This document shows positions 1-8,241 of a stretch of DNA of 40,748 nucleotides, in pieces. How positions within the stretch are numbered: the first letter of the stretch is position 1; every line of letters starts with the position of its first letter. The position numbers and the translations under genes are program-made. The notes under the pieces were generated by a model. It searched no databases. It was not told the DNA's origin and saw only the letters and a list, made by a program, of their open reading frames with translations. Origin of the DNA: Stenotrophomonas raiganjensis (SeqCode) (GTDB lineage: Bacteria > Pseudomonadota > Gammaproteobacteria > Xanthomonadales > Xanthomonadaceae); assembly GCF_030658505.1 (NCBI RefSeq), contig NZ_JAUTXR010000090.1, positions 1-40,748 of the forward strand, in the 5' to 3' direction.

Positions 1-1
1 T

Positions 2-82
2 GACGGCCGCCGCCTGTACGACCGCAGTGCACCGGCGACCACGCCGCGTTCCGATTTCCAGCTTGGCCAGGAGGTGCGCTGA
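2..82 (+). CDS. 3' end of an unidentified gene (partial)
   Basis: Reading from base 2 gives 26 codons ending at a TGA (80-82); the C-terminal residues are DGRRLYDRSAPATTPR followed by SDFQLGQEVR. The frame is open from the window edge, so this is probably the tail of a gene that starts outside the window. It runs toward the minus-strand DUF6491 gene, so the two would be convergent. Too little is visible to name a family, and a chance open frame of this length is possible in such GC-rich DNA. Confidence 0.35.
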   Translation, partial: DGRRLYDRSAPATTPRSDFQLGQEVR

Positions 83-129
83 TGGGCGCGTTGAACAAGC
101 GTCGCCGGGCATGGCCCGGCGCTACCTCT

Positions 130-579
130 CTATTTCGCGGCTTCCTCGCGCTCCTGCACCTGCGCCTGGCGCAGCTCCTGCTCGGAAGCGCGCAGCGCCT
201 TCACATCCAGCTTGCGGATGCTGTTGATGAAGCACGGCAGGCGCGGGCCGCCGGTGGGGTCGCGCACCAGCACCTTGTCGAAGCGCGCCGAAACACGGTT
301 CATCCGGCTGGTCAGGCCGATGGCGGTCGCATACGGCAGGTCCTGGCAGGGACCATTCAGTTCCAGCAGATAGGCTTCGCTGGGACGGGTCCACACCGCC
401 AGCGCACTATCGCCCAGCTCGGTCCAGCCATTGAGGCTGCCGAAGAACTGCATGTCTGCCTGCGGTGCACCGGCGTGGGCGCGGTACAGATCCAGCTTCT
501 CGGCAGTACTGAGCCGACCGGTGGTCGCGCAGGCGGCCAGGGCCAGGCAGAGGCCGACCATCAGCATCGGGGTCTTCAT
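130..579 (-). CDS. DUF6491-family lipoprotein
   Basis: A 149-aa protein with a lipoprotein signal peptide: Lys3, a hydrophobic stretch, then the lipobox LAAC with Cys17 as the acylation site. The rest is soluble and matches the pattern of the DUF6491 family common in Xanthomonadaceae: the segment FGSLNGWTELGDSALAVWTR followed by a conserved Cys pair (Cys82 and Cys115 by rough count) that could form a disulfide. The C-terminus is a charged Glu/Gln/Ala-rich helix. A strong ribosome binding site (GAGGAG, 8 nt upstream) fixes the start. The gene stands alone, separated from lolD by about 185 bp holding a pair of GTAG-type palindromes. Function is unknown; a periplasmic-side membrane-anchored location is inferred from the lipobox. 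Confidence 0.82.
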   Translation of the reverse strand: MKTPMLMVGLCLALAACATTGRLSTAEKLDLYRAHAGAPQADMQFFGSLNGWTELGDSALAVWTRPSEAYLLELNGPCQDLPYATAIGLTSRMNRVSARFDKVLVRDPTGGPRLPCFINSIRKLDVKALRASEQELRQAQVQEREEAAK

Positions 580-684
580 GGCGATCTCCTCGGGGAACTG
601 TCCCCATCATGCGCCTGGCCGGGCAACGCCGGTGCGACGACCGGCAGCCGCATTCAGCCGCTGGTCGGCGGCTTCCATGGCCGG

Positions 685-746
685 GTAGTCGCCAACCGTG
701 GTTGGCGCTTGCCCCGCAGGAGCAGCCGACCAAGGTCGGCTTCCAC
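685..746. repeat. Pair of SMAG-type REP palindromes, inverted
   Basis: Bases 685-707 read GTAG followed by a hairpin (CGCCAAC / GTTGGCG). Bases 725-746 hold a second hairpin (GCCGACC / GGTCGGC) whose complement is led by GTGG. The two point toward each other, the arrangement typical of REP dimers. They lie downstream of lolD, upstream of the DUF6491 gene. Confidence 0.7.
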
Positions 747-764
747 CAATGCGGGCCCAGCCGC

Positions 765-1478
765 TCAGACGTCGGCGTGGGCCAGAGCGTGCAGGCGACC
801 TTCGCGCAGTTCCAGCACCCGGTCCAGGCGCCGCGCCAGGCTGCGGTCATGGGTCACCAGCACCAGGCTGGTGTGGCGTGCACGGTTGAGCTCCAGCATC
901 AGTTCGAACACGGTGCCGGCAGTACGGTCATCCAGGTTGCCGGTCGGCTCGTCACCCAGCACGCAGGCCGGATGATTGACCAGGGCGCGGGCCACGGCGG
1001 CACGCTGCCGCTCACCACCGGACAGCTCGCCCGGCTTGTGGTCCAGGCGATGGCCGAGGCCGACCGCTTCCAGCAGCGCGGTGGCCCGGCTGCTCGCCTC
1101 GGCCACCGCGGTCCCGGCCAGCAGCACCGGCATCATCACGTTTTCCAGCGCGGTGAACTCCGGCAGCAGGTGATGGAACTGGTAGACGAAACCCAACGCC
1201 TGGTTGCGCAGCAGGCCACGCGCGGTATCCGACAGCGCCGACATGCGCTGGCCGGTCACATAGACCTCGCCCGCGGTCGGAATGTCCAGGCCACCCAGCA
1301 GGTGCAGCAGCGTGCTCTTGCCGGCACCAGAGGCACCGATGATCGCAACCGTCTCGCCAGCGGTCACGGTCAGGTCCAGGCCATTGAACACCGGGGTCTG
1401 CATGCGCCCTTCGGCGTAGGTCTTGCCCAGCAGTTCGGCACGGATCACTTCATCGCCGCGATTGAAGACCTTACTCAT
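765..1478 (-). CDS. lolD: Lipoprotein-releasing ABC transporter ATPase LolD
   Basis: The 237-aa ATPase that powers release of outer-membrane lipoproteins from the inner membrane to LolA. All ABC motifs are present: Walker [10 protein letters not shown] (about 48-56), Q-loop near 100, signature LSGGERQR (about 152-159), Walker [10 protein letters not shown], and the H-loop His in LVTHD. The stretch between Q-loop and signature ([17 protein letters not shown]) is characteristic of LolD and distinguishes it from FtsE or MacB. The start overlaps the end of lolC by 8 bp, so the two are translationally coupled. Length is normal for the family (about 230 aa). Confidence 0.95.
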   Translation of the reverse strand: MSKVFNRGDEVIRAELLGKTYAEGRMQTPVFNGLDLTVTAGETVAIIGASGAGKSTLLHLLGGLDIPTAGEVYVTGQRMSALSDTARGLLRNQALGFVYQFHHLLPEFTALENVMMPVLLAGTAVAEASSRATALLEAVGLGHRLDHKPGELSGGERQRAAVARALVNHPACVLGDEPTGNLDDRTAGTVFELMLELNRARHTSLVLVTHDRSLARRLDRVLELREGRLHALAHADV

Positions 1479-2712
1479 AACGCAGGGCCTCCGCCGGCTG
1501 GGTGCGTGCTGCCCGCCAGGCGGGGTACAGGGTGGCCAGGAAGCTCATCAGCAGCGCGACCACGGTGATCGCGACCACATCGCCGGTCTGCATGTCGGTC
1601 GGCAGGCCGGTGATGTAGTACACATCCTCCGGCAGCAGCTTGACGTTGAACACGCTCTCGATGGCGCCGAGGATGCGTTCCAGGTTGAGGGTCAGGGTGA
1701 TGCCGCCGATCAGGCCGGCCAGCGTGCCGAAGATGCCGATCAACGAGCCCTGCACCATGAACACCTGCATCACCCCGCCCGGGGTCAGGCCCAGCGTGCG
1801 CAGGATGGCGATGTCGGCCTGCTTGTCGGTCACCAGCATCACCTGCGAGGACACCAGATTGAAGGCGCCCATGGCGATGATCAGCGACAGCAGGATCCCC
1901 ATCACCACCTTTTCCATGCGCAGCGAGTGGTAGAGGTTGGCGTTCTGCTGCGTCCAGTCACTCACGCGGTAGGCACCGCCGAGGCTCTGCGCCAGGTCCA
2001 CGCCCACTTCCAGCGAGCGGTCCATGTCGTGCAGCTTCAGTCGCACGCCGGTGGCGCCGTCGCTACGCAGCACGCGCTCCAGGTCCTGCATGTTGGCAAA
2101 GCCGACGCCGCGGTCGACCTCGTTGTAGCCGGCCTCGAAGATGCCACTGACGGTGAAGCGCTTCATCCGCGGTACTGCGCCGGCAGGCGTGCCCTGCACT
2201 TCGGCGAACGTCACCAGTACCTGGTCGCCCACGTCCACGCCGAGCCAGATCGCCAGCTCCTTGCCCAGCAGCAGATTGAAGCTGCCCGGCGTGAGGCTGT
2301 CATAGCTGCCCTTGGTGACCTTCCTGTCGATCACCGAGACTTTCGGCTCCAGCGCCGGATCAATGCCCTGGATGATCGCGCCCTGCACGCGCGGGCCGCT
2401 GATCATCGACTGGATCTCGATGTACGGCGCGGCACCGGCCACGCGCGGGTCCTTGCGGGCAACGTCGACCACGCGCAGCCAGTCCGGCATCGGCTCGCCG
2501 TCGCGGCTGATGGTGGTGTGCGCGGTCATCTGCAGCAGGCGGCTGCGGATTTCCTTCTGGAAACCGCTCATCACTGCCAGGGTGGTGATCAGCACCGTAA
2601 CGCCGAGCGCGATGCCCAGGATCGATGCCATCGAGATGAAGGAGATGAAGCCGTTGCGGCGCTTGGCGCGCAGGTAGCGCAGGCCGATGGCCACGGGAAT
2701 GGGTTTGAACAT
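1471..2712 (-). CDS. lolC: Lipoprotein-releasing system permease LolC/LolE
   Basis: The 413-aa inner-membrane permease partner of LolD. It has one N-terminal membrane helix (about 25-50), a large periplasmic domain of some 220 residues, and three C-terminal helices in an FtsX-type domain (about 270-400). The N-terminal [19 protein letters not shown] and the C-terminal [10 protein letters not shown] are hallmark LolC/E sequences. Only one permease gene is visible beside lolD, whereas E. coli has lolC and lolE. This may mean that a single protein forms a homodimer (LolF-type), but a second copy elsewhere in the genome cannot be excluded. Symbol chosen by overall similarity, so lolE is an alternative. 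Confidence 0.92.
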   Translation of the reverse strand: MFKPIPVAIGLRYLRAKRRNGFISFISMASILGIALGVTVLITTLAVMSGFQKEIRSRLLQMTAHTTISRDGEPMPDWLRVVDVARKDPRVAGAAPYIEIQSMISGPRVQGAIIQGIDPALEPKVSVIDRKVTKGSYDSLTPGSFNLLLGKELAIWLGVDVGDQVLVTFAEVQGTPAGAVPRMKRFTVSGIFEAGYNEVDRGVGFANMQDLERVLRSDGATGVRLKLHDMDRSLEVGVDLAQSLGGAYRVSDWTQQNANLYHSLRMEKVVMGILLSLIIAMGAFNLVSSQVMLVTDKQADIAILRTLGLTPGGVMQVFMVQGSLIGIFGTLAGLIGGITLTLNLERILGAIESVFNVKLLPEDVYYITGLPTDMQTGDVVAITVVALLMSFLATLYPAWRAARTQPAEALRYE

Positions 2713-2735
2713 GCAGGCACGCCGGTCAATTCAGC

Positions 2736-3179
2736 TTATGGTGCCATCGACCGGGGCCGACGGGAAACGCTGCGTGCGGCCACGGCCAGTCGCAGTTCAC
2801 GTCGCTGCCCGGAATCGATCACGTCCGGCCAGAACAGCAGGCGCCGACGGAGCCGATCCTCACGCCACAGCAACAACAGCCATGGCCCGCGCACCACCAG
2901 CCGTGGCCCTTCGACGTCCTTCCCGGCCACCTGCAGTGGCGCGGGAAGCGGAGGCAGAAGCACCTGCACGCGCGGCCGGCGCTGGCGCCAGGCCAGTTCG
3001 GCCAACCCGATGCCCCAGGCCAGCAACAGCGCGGGCATCAGCAGCCGGGGCGGCAGATCCGATGCGCGCAACAGCCAGGGGGCGGCCAGCAGCACCGCCA
3101 GCTGGGCGGCGGCCTGCAGCCGCGAAGGACGCCACTCAAGGCTTGAGGGCGAGGATCTTCTGCATGAGGGGGATCGCAT
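2736..3179 (-). CDS. YgfX (CptA)-like small membrane protein
   Basis: About 147 aa if started at the ATG at 3179, overlapping the end of sdhE by 44 bp. After [11 protein letters not shown] come two hydrophobic segments ([14 protein letters not shown] and [19 protein letters not shown]), then a soluble region ending in a Leu/Arg-rich part with [12 protein letters not shown] and [18 protein letters not shown]. This order, the length and the place directly after sdhE match the YgfX/CptA family (E. coli ygfYX = sdhE-cptA). Longer in-frame starts exist but merely run antiparallel through sdhE coding sequence. In enteric bacteria CptA is reported to act on cell division or cytoskeleton; here the role is inferred only from family and context. 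Confidence 0.6.
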   Translation of the reverse strand: MRSPSCRRSSPSSLEWRPSRLQAAAQLAVLLAAPWLLRASDLPPRLLMPALLLAWGIGLAELAWRQRRPRVQVLLPPLPAPLQVAGKDVEGPRLVVRGPWLLLLWREDRLRRRLLFWPDVIDSGQRRELRLAVAARSVSRRPRSMAP

Positions 3180-3384
3180 GCGCATGTGGGCAGGCCTCAT
3201 AGCCCATGAACCAGCGCCACAACTTATCGTCCTCGCAATCGAGCAGGAACAGGAAAACCTCGCGCTCTTCGGTCGGCGCAGTGCTCCATTCGTGGTCCAG
3301 GTAGCGGCCGAACAGCTGGTCCAGTTCGCGCATGCCACGGCGGCAGCGCCAGCGCAGCTTCTTCAGCAGAACGTCTTCTTCCAT
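3136..3384 (-). CDS. sdhE: FAD assembly factor SdhE (CptB/YgfY)
   Basis: An 82-aa protein of the SdhE family, which helps attach FAD covalently to SdhA. The family signature RGMRELD, with the conserved Arg-Gly followed by Glu, is present near residue 18, followed by a five-helix layout with the conserved segment [18 protein letters not shown]. The ATG at 3384 is preferred over an upstream one at 3450 because it has a GGAG ribosome binding site, the family N-terminus ([17 protein letters not shown]) begins there, and the upstream part runs through REP repeats. It is about 100 bp downstream of sdhB, consistent with its role on that complex. Confidence 0.92.
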   Translation of the reverse strand: MEEDVLLKKLRWRCRRGMRELDQLFGRYLDHEWSTAPTEEREVFLFLLDCEDDKLWRWFMGYEACPHAHAIPLMQKILALKP

Positions 3385-3406
3385 TGTGTTTCTCCAGATA
3401 CAGCAA

Positions 3407-3463
3407 AGCCACGCATGGCGTGGCTCTACTGGGGTGGCACAGCCACGCATGACGTAGCTCTAC
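3407..3463 (-). repeat. Two tandem SMAG (GTAG) repeats
   Basis: Bases 3407-3429 and 3441-3463, read on the minus strand, are GTAGAGCCACGCCATGCGTGGCT-like palindromes (each GTAG plus an AGCCACG/CGTGGCT hairpin; the second has one mismatch). Both point the same way and lie in the sdhB-sdhE gap of the operon, where a stem-loop could trim or stabilise the mRNA. Confidence 0.8.
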
Positions 3464-3482
3464 CGGGTGCAGCCAGGCCTGA

Positions 3483-4268
3483 TCAGGCGCGGCGTTCCAT
3501 CATCAGCTTCTTGATCTCGGCGATCGCCAGCGCCGGGTTCAGGCCCTTCGGGCAGGTCCGGGCGCAGTTCATGATGGTGTGGCAGCGGTACAGCTTGAAC
3601 GGATCTTCCAGATCGTCCAGGCGTGCGCCGGTGTCCTCATCGCGCGAGTCGATGATCCAGCGGTAGGCCTGCAGCAGGATCGCCGGGCCCAGGTAACGCT
3701 CGCCATTCCACCAGTAGCTCGGGCAGCTGGTCGAGCAGCAGGCGCACAGGATGCACTCGTACAGGCCGTCCAGCTTCTTGCGGTCTTCCGGCGACTGCAG
3801 GCGCTCACGGTCCGGCGGTGCCGGAGTCTGGGTGCGGATCCACGGCTTGATCGACGCGTACTGCGCATAGAAGTGGGTCAGGTCCGGAACCAGATCCTTG
3901 ACCACGTTCATGTGCGGCAGCGGGTAGATCGGCACTTCCTTCTTGCCGCAGTCCGAGATGGCTCGGGTGCAGGCCAGGGTGTTGGTGCCGTCGATGTTCA
4001 TCGCGCACGAACCACAGATACCTTCGCGGCAGGAGCGGCGGAAGGTCAGGGTCGGGTCGATCTCGTTCTTGATCTTGATCAGGGCGTCCAGGACCATCGG
4101 GCCACAGGCGTCCAGATCGACTTCATAGGTGTCGGTGCGCGGGTTGCTGTCGTCGTCCGGACTCCAGCGGTAGATCTTGAAGGTGCGCACGTTCTTGCCG
4201 CCGTTCTTGACGGGGAAGTGCTTGCCCTTCGTGATCTTGGAATTCTTGGGGAGTGAAAACTCGGCCAT
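3483..4268 (-). CDS. sdhB: Succinate dehydrogenase iron-sulfur subunit
   Basis: The 261-aa subunit that carries electrons from the SdhA flavin to quinone. All cluster ligands are visible: [2Fe-2S] Cys80, 85, 88 and 100 ([10 protein letters not shown]...LAC); [4Fe-4S] and [3Fe-4S] Cys172, 175, 178, 182, 229, 235 and 239 ([11 protein letters not shown] and [12 protein letters not shown]). The length is a little above the E. coli protein (238 aa) because of an extended N-terminus, as in other Xanthomonadaceae. It follows sdhA by 66 bp and precedes sdhE in the same operon. The start at [11 protein letters not shown] is the only sensible one. Confidence 0.97.
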   Translation of the reverse strand: MAEFSLPKNSKITKGKHFPVKNGGKNVRTFKIYRWSPDDDSNPRTDTYEVDLDACGPMVLDALIKIKNEIDPTLTFRRSCREGICGSCAMNIDGTNTLACTRAISDCGKKEVPIYPLPHMNVVKDLVPDLTHFYAQYASIKPWIRTQTPAPPDRERLQSPEDRKKLDGLYECILCACCSTSCPSYWWNGERYLGPAILLQAYRWIIDSRDEDTGARLDDLEDPFKLYRCHTIMNCARTCPKGLNPALAIAEIKKLMMERRA

Positions 4269-4334
4269 GGCTGCTCTCGTTGGCTCAGGCGGCCCGCGCC
4301 CTTGGGCGCGGATTGCATGGTAGGCGGGGTCGGA

Positions 4335-6125
4335 TCAGTACACGCGCGGCTTCGGCGGCACCACGGACACGTCGTCGGTCAACGTGTACATGTGCACCGG
4401 ACGGTAATCGAAGCTGCACTTGCCCTTCTCGTCGACGCTGACCAGGGTGTGCTTCTGCCAGTTGACGTCGTCGCGGTCCGGATAGTCCTCGTGCGCATGC
4501 GCGCCACGGCTTTCCTTGCGCTGTTCGGCCGAGTTGATCGTCGCCACCGCGTTGAGCAGCAGGTTGTTCAGCTCGTAGGTCTCGATCAGGTCCGAGTTCC
4601 ACACCAGCGAACGGTCGGAGACCTTCACGTCCTGGAACGAGTCGAAGATCTTGTCCATCTTCTCGCAGCCTTCCTTCAGCGTCTGGCTGGTGCGGAAGAC
4701 CGCCGCGTCGGCCTGCATGGTGCGCTGCATGCGATCGCGGATGACCGAGGTCGGGGTATCGCCGTTGGCGTGGCGCAGCTTGTCCAGCAGGCCCAGCGCC
4801 TTGTCGCAGGCATCGGCCGGCAGCGGCTTGTGCGATGCGCCCGGCTTGATGGTCTCGGCGCAGCGGTTGGCCACCGCACGGCCGAACACCACCAGGTCCA
4901 GCAGCGAGTTGGAACCCAGGCGGTTGGCACCGTGCACGGACACGCAGGCCGCTTCACCGATGGCGTACAGGCCCGGCACCACGGCATTGTCGTTGTCGCC
5001 GACCTTCTGCACCACTTCACCGTGGTAATTGGTCGGGATGCCGCCCATGTTGTAGTGCACGGTCGGAATGACCGGGATCGGCTGCTTGTGCACGTCGACG
5101 CCGGCGAAGATACGGGCGCTCTCGGCGATGCCCGGCAGCTTCTCGTCGATCACGCCCGGGCCGAGGTGGGTCAGGTCGAGCAGGATGTGGTCCTTGTGCT
5201 CGCCGACGCCACGGCCTTCGCGGATCTCGATGGTCATCGAACGGCTGACCACGTCGCGCGAGGCCAGGTCCTTGTAGTGCGGTGCATAGCGCTCCATGAA
5301 GCGCTCGCCGCTGCTGTTGCGCAGGATACCGCCTTCACCGCGGACACCCTCGGTGATGAGGCAGCCGGCGCCGTAGATGCCGGTCGGATGGAACTGCACG
5401 AACTCCATGTCCTGCATGGCGATGCCGGCACGCATGGCCAGGCCGCCACCGTCGCCGGTGCAGGTGTGCGCCGAGGTGGCGCTGAAGTAGGCACGGCCGT
5501 AGCCGCCGGTGGCCAGCACCACGCCCTGGGCGCGGAACAGGTGCAGGGTGCCGTCGGACATGTCCAGAGCCAGCACGCCGCGGCAAGCGCCTTCGTCGTC
5601 GAAGATCAGGTCGAGCGCGAAGTACTCGATCATGAAGCGCGCATCGTGCTTCAGCGACTGCTGGTACAGGGTGTGCAGCATCGCGTGGCCGGTACGGTCG
5701 GCCGCTGCGCAGGTACGCTGCGCCGCCGGGCCTTCGCCGTACTTGGTGGTCATGCCGCCGAACGGGCGCTGGTAGATCTTGCCTTCGGCGGTACGCGAGA
5801 ACGGCACGCCGTAGTGTTCGAGCTCGATGATGGCCGGGATGGCCTCACGGCACATGTACTCGATGGCGTCCTGGTCGCCCAGCCAGTCCGACCCCTTGAT
5901 GGTGTCGAAGAAGTGGTAACGCCAGTCGTCCTCGCCCATGTTGGCGAGTGCGGCCGAGATACCGCCCTGGGCGGCAACGGTGTGCGAACGGGTCGGGAAG
6001 ACCTTGGTCAGGCACACGGTCTGCAGGCCCTTGGCGGCCAGGCCGAACGTGGCGCGCAGGCCGGCGCCGCCGGCGCCGACCACGACCATGTCGTACTTGT
6101 GTTCGGTGATCTTGTAAGCGGACAT
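4335..6125 (-). CDS. sdhA: Succinate dehydrogenase flavoprotein subunit
   Basis: The 596-aa catalytic subunit oxidising succinate to fumarate in the TCA cycle and respiratory complex II. The FAD-binding Rossmann motif GAGGAGLRA is at 17-25 and the flavin-linked His is His48 in [11 protein letters not shown]. The substrate region [13 protein letters not shown] and the late motif [16 protein letters not shown] are intact, and the C-terminal domain ends in a basic, Pro-rich tail. Length is standard (588-600 aa). It sits between sdhD (31 bp upstream) and sdhB. The two assembly factors for this subunit, an SDHAF4-like protein and SdhE, flank the operon. Confidence 0.98.
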   Translation of the reverse strand: MSAYKITEHKYDMVVVGAGGAGLRATFGLAAKGLQTVCLTKVFPTRSHTVAAQGGISAALANMGEDDWRYHFFDTIKGSDWLGDQDAIEYMCREAIPAIIELEHYGVPFSRTAEGKIYQRPFGGMTTKYGEGPAAQRTCAAADRTGHAMLHTLYQQSLKHDARFMIEYFALDLIFDDEGACRGVLALDMSDGTLHLFRAQGVVLATGGYGRAYFSATSAHTCTGDGGGLAMRAGIAMQDMEFVQFHPTGIYGAGCLITEGVRGEGGILRNSSGERFMERYAPHYKDLASRDVVSRSMTIEIREGRGVGEHKDHILLDLTHLGPGVIDEKLPGIAESARIFAGVDVHKQPIPVIPTVHYNMGGIPTNYHGEVVQKVGDNDNAVVPGLYAIGEAACVSVHGANRLGSNSLLDLVVFGRAVANRCAETIKPGASHKPLPADACDKALGLLDKLRHANGDTPTSVIRDRMQRTMQADAAVFRTSQTLKEGCEKMDKIFDSFQDVKVSDRSLVWNSDLIETYELNNLLLNAVATINSAEQRKESRGAHAHEDYPDRDDVNWQKHTLVSVDEKGKCSFDYRPVHMYTLTDDVSVVPPKPRVY

Positions 6126-6156
6126 CTAATCTGGATTCCTGTGTAGGTGCCTGGGC

Positions 6157-6543
6157 TCAGGCAACGCCGAGGGCGATGCGGCCCACCGCAAACACACTGA
6201 CGATCATGCCGAGCACGGCGACGAACTTCACCGCGGTCTGCAGCACCAGGGCCAGCAGCGATTCGTGGATGTAATCTTCCAGCACGACCTGCATGCCGAG
6301 CTGCGCGTGCCAGAACATGGCGATCAGCAGGCCGATCAGCGGCACGGCGTTCCACGGCTTGGCCACGGCGGCGGCAGCGGTCGCGTAGTCCGAGCCCAGC
6401 AGGCCCAGCACGAAGACCAGGAACCAGATGCCCAGCACCACCAGCGCGGCGGCGGTCAGGCGCTGGTGCACGAAGTGCTCGGTGCCGGTCTTGGCCGAAC
6501 CCAGGCCGCGCACGTTCTTCAGCGGGGTACGGAACTTGCTCAC
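6157..6543 (-). CDS. sdhD: Succinate dehydrogenase membrane anchor subunit
   Basis: A 128-aa membrane anchor of complex II with three helices (about 30-50, 66-88, 100-123). The motif H79-x3-G-x6-D90-Y91 corresponds to the haem b/quinone region of E. coli SdhD (His71, Asp82, Tyr83). The start is the GTG at 6543, overlapping the sdhC stop in a GTGA junction. The upstream in-frame ATG at 6714 would add residues that only mirror sdhC in another frame. Beginning at GTG gives MSKFRTPLKNVRGLGSAKTG, the typical N-terminus. Confidence 0.93.
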   Translation of the reverse strand: MSKFRTPLKNVRGLGSAKTGTEHFVHQRLTAAALVVLGIWFLVFVLGLLGSDYATAAAAVAKPWNAVPLIGLLIAMFWHAQLGMQVVLEDYIHESLLALVLQTAVKFVAVLGMIVSVFAVGRIALGVA

Positions 6544-6932
6544 GCGGCACCTCCGAACATCACATAGGCCCACACCAGCAGGGTGATCACCAGGCTGCCG
6601 GTGACCGACAGCCAGCTGCTGCGGATGAAGGCGGGGATGCTGAAGCCGATGGCGAAGTCCTGCACCACATGGCGGATGCCATTGCACAGGTGATAGGCGA
6701 ACGACCATGTCCACGCGAACAGGAACACGCGGCCATACCAGGCCCCGGCATGGCCGGTGAAGCAGTTCCAGGACTCGGGCCCCATCATCAGGGCCAGCAG
6801 GCCGGCGGCGATGATGAGGGCACCAACAGACAGAAAGACGCCAGTGGCTCGATGCAGGATCGAGGTGGCCATCTGAATCTGCCAGCGATACACCTGAAGG
6901 TGCGGGGAAAGTGGGCGTTGTCTGGTCGCCAT
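6540..6932 (-). CDS. sdhC: Succinate dehydrogenase cytochrome b556 subunit
   Basis: A 130-aa anchor subunit with three membrane helices. The quinone-site Ser24 and Arg28 (SILHRATG) and the haem-ligand motif H81-x4-IRH88 are present. N-terminal RPLSPHLQVYRW is the conserved family entry. The ATG at 6932 is preferred to one at 7022, as the family N-terminus starts there. It is 56 bp downstream of the small SDHAF4-like gene and is translationally coupled to sdhD. Confidence 0.95.
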   Translation of the reverse strand: MATRQRPLSPHLQVYRWQIQMATSILHRATGVFLSVGALIIAAGLLALMMGPESWNCFTGHAGAWYGRVFLFAWTWSFAYHLCNGIRHVVQDFAIGFSIPAFIRSSWLSVTGSLVITLLVWAYVMFGGAA

Positions 6933-6988
6933 TCGCTGGGCTCGTTGTCTCGGCTGGGCGGCACGCGGCCGCGTTGGCTCAATGCTGA

Positions 6989-7159
6989 TCAGAAATCGAT
7001 GCAGCGTCCGTTTTTCTCCCAATCGCCATACCGCACCGGATCAAGTCCGCCGCGGCCGCCGAATTCCTCTGCCTTTTCCTGTTCCACGGGCACGGGTGCC
7101 GCGGGGACCAGCGGGGCTTCAGATTCGTCGTCGGGAGTGGGGGTTGTTTGGCCTATCAT
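6989..7159 (-). CDS. SDHAF4-like assembly factor (DUF1674)
   Basis: A 56-aa protein whose C-terminus GGLDPVRYGDWEKNGRCIDF is the diagnostic DUF1674/SDHAF4 motif. In eukaryotes SDHAF4 binds the free flavinylated SdhA and hands it to SdhB; a bacterial equivalent role is inferred from the motif and from its place as first gene of the sdh operon. The N-terminal half (PTPDDESEAPLVPAAPVPVE) is acidic and Pro-rich, probably disordered. The ATG at 7159 is chosen because a well-formed promoter lies just upstream (7181-7209); the ATG at 7180 would start at or before the expected transcription start. The gene is short and is easily missed by automatic annotation. Confidence 0.85.
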   Translation of the reverse strand: MIGQTTPTPDDESEAPLVPAAPVPVEQEKAEEFGGRGGLDPVRYGDWEKNGRCIDF

Positions 7160-7180
7160 GTTCGGTCTCGCAACGCACAA

Positions 7181-7209
7181 ATTTTAGACCTCGTTCACGT
7201 GCCTGACAA
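7181..7209 (-). promoter_or_regulatory. Predicted sigma-70 promoter of the sdh operon
   Basis: On the minus strand TTGTCA (7209-7204) and TAAAAT (7186-7181) are separated by 17 bp, near the sigma-70 consensus. Transcription would start about 7174, giving a 15-nt leader before the SDHAF4-like gene. The promoter overlaps the first codons of the divergent ygfZ. Confidence 0.6.
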
Positions 7210-8074
7210 CCTGCCCCCTGCTTTCGTCGGATATCCGCGCCTGCCCGGCCACCAGCTGCTGAGCCTGCAGGGCCCGGATGCGGCTGTCTTTGCCCACGCC
7301 CAGTTCAGCAGCGATGTCACTGCCCTGCCCCTGCTGCACTGGCAGTGGAGCGCCTGGCTGAGCGCCAAGGGCCGCACCCTGGCGGCGTTCCAGCTGCTGC
7401 GGCTGGCCGAAGACCACGTGATGCTGGTACTGGCCGACGGCGATGCCGATGCGATTGCGACGCAACTGCAGCGCTTCGTGTTCCGCCGCAAGGTGAAGGT
7501 GCAGGTGCGCGGCGATCTGGCCGTGGCCGGTGCGTTCACTGCACCGGAGGCCGCCGCTGGCGCCGCGATCGCGCACAGCGCAGGTGATGGCTGGGAGCTG
7601 GACCTGGGCAGCGACGCACTGCCGCGCACCCTGCGCATTGGCAGCGCCGAAGCGTTCGCCGCCGGAAGCGAAACCGATGAGGCCGCTTTCGCCCTGGCCT
7701 GGCGCCAGGCCGACCTGCGCTACGGCCTGCCGCGGCTGGAAGAAAGCCAGCGCGAAGTGTGGACCCCGCAACAGCTGGGCCTGGACCGCCTCAATGGCTA
7801 CAGCGTGAAGAAAGGCTGCTATCCGGGCCAGGAAATCGTCGCCCGCACCCACTTCCTCGGCAAGGCCAAGCGCGCGGTACAGTTGCTGCATACCGCCGCA
7901 CCGGCCCAGGCCGGCGACGGCGTGCAGCAGGACGGCGCGGCACTGGGCACGATTGCCAGCGTGGCCGGTGACCTGGCACTGGCGGTGCTGCCGCTGGAGG
8001 CCAGTGATGCCGACCTGCAGGTGGGTGGTGCCATCGCGCAGCGCGTGCCGCTGCTGGATGGATTGGCGCGCTGA
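7199..8074 (+). CDS. ygfZ: Folate-dependent YgfZ/GcvT-like Fe-S maintenance protein
   Basis: A 291-aa tetrahydrofolate-binding protein of the YgfZ/IBA57 family, which supports repair or assembly of certain Fe-S proteins. The signature KGCYPGQEIVARTHFLGKAKR with the redox-active Cys207 is complete. The N-terminal part (LLSLQGPDAAVFAHAQFSSD) and the C-terminal barrel region fit the GcvT fold. The GTG at 7199 gives the usual N-terminal length. An ATG at 7148 would add 17 residues and overlap the divergent SDHAF4-like gene, so it is less likely but possible. Divergence from an Fe-S-rich operon (sdhB has three clusters) fits the role. Confidence 0.88.
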   Translation: MPDNLPPAFVGYPRLPGHQLLSLQGPDAAVFAHAQFSSDVTALPLLHWQWSAWLSAKGRTLAAFQLLRLAEDHVMLVLADGDADAIATQLQRFVFRRKVKVQVRGDLAVAGAFTAPEAAAGAAIAHSAGDGWELDLGSDALPRTLRIGSAEAFAAGSETDEAAFALAWRQADLRYGLPRLEESQREVWTPQQLGLDRLNGYSVKKGCYPGQEIVARTHFLGKAKRAVQLLHTAAPAQAGDGVQQDGAALGTIASVAGDLALAVLPLEASDADLQVGGAIAQRVPLLDGLAR

Positions 8075-8100
8075 ATCCGGTGGGAAACCGCATCTGGTGG

Positions 8101-8237
8101 GTGCGGACCTTGGTCCGCACTGCTTCTGCTGGCATCCCATCCACGCATTGCGTGGATCTACTGAACCCACCTTCCGTAGAGCCGAGCCCATGCTCGGCTT
8201 CTCCATGAAATACAGCCGAGCGTGGGCTCGGCTCTAC
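8101..8237. repeat. Cluster of four SMAG-type palindromes
   Basis: Between the convergent ygfZ and ugpC: 8101-8120 is a perfect 9-bp hairpin (GTGCGGACC/GGTCCGCAC); 8139-8161 is a minus-oriented GTAGATCCACG-type repeat; 8176-8199 (plus) and 8214-8237 (minus) are GTAGAGCCGAGC-type repeats facing each other. The last pair could form one long two-hairpin structure and may stop transcription from both sides. Confidence 0.8.
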
Positions 8238-8241
8238 AGCG

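Noticed and set aside
3180..3338. Longer ygfX-like start at 3338
   Set aside because: It is the sdhE coding sequence in another frame and gives a Cys/Trp/Thr-rich nonsense N-terminus.
1423..3666. Long plus-strand open frame (747 codons) over lolDC and the sdhE region
   Set aside because: It is antisense to lolD, lolC and sdhE, with His/Gln/Arg-rich translation typical of GC-rich shadows; the minus-strand genes have full family motifs.
4302..6146. 614-codon plus-strand frame opposite sdhA
   Set aside because: Pure antisense of sdhA with no recognisable motifs and a Val/His/Asp-rich composition caused by codon bias.
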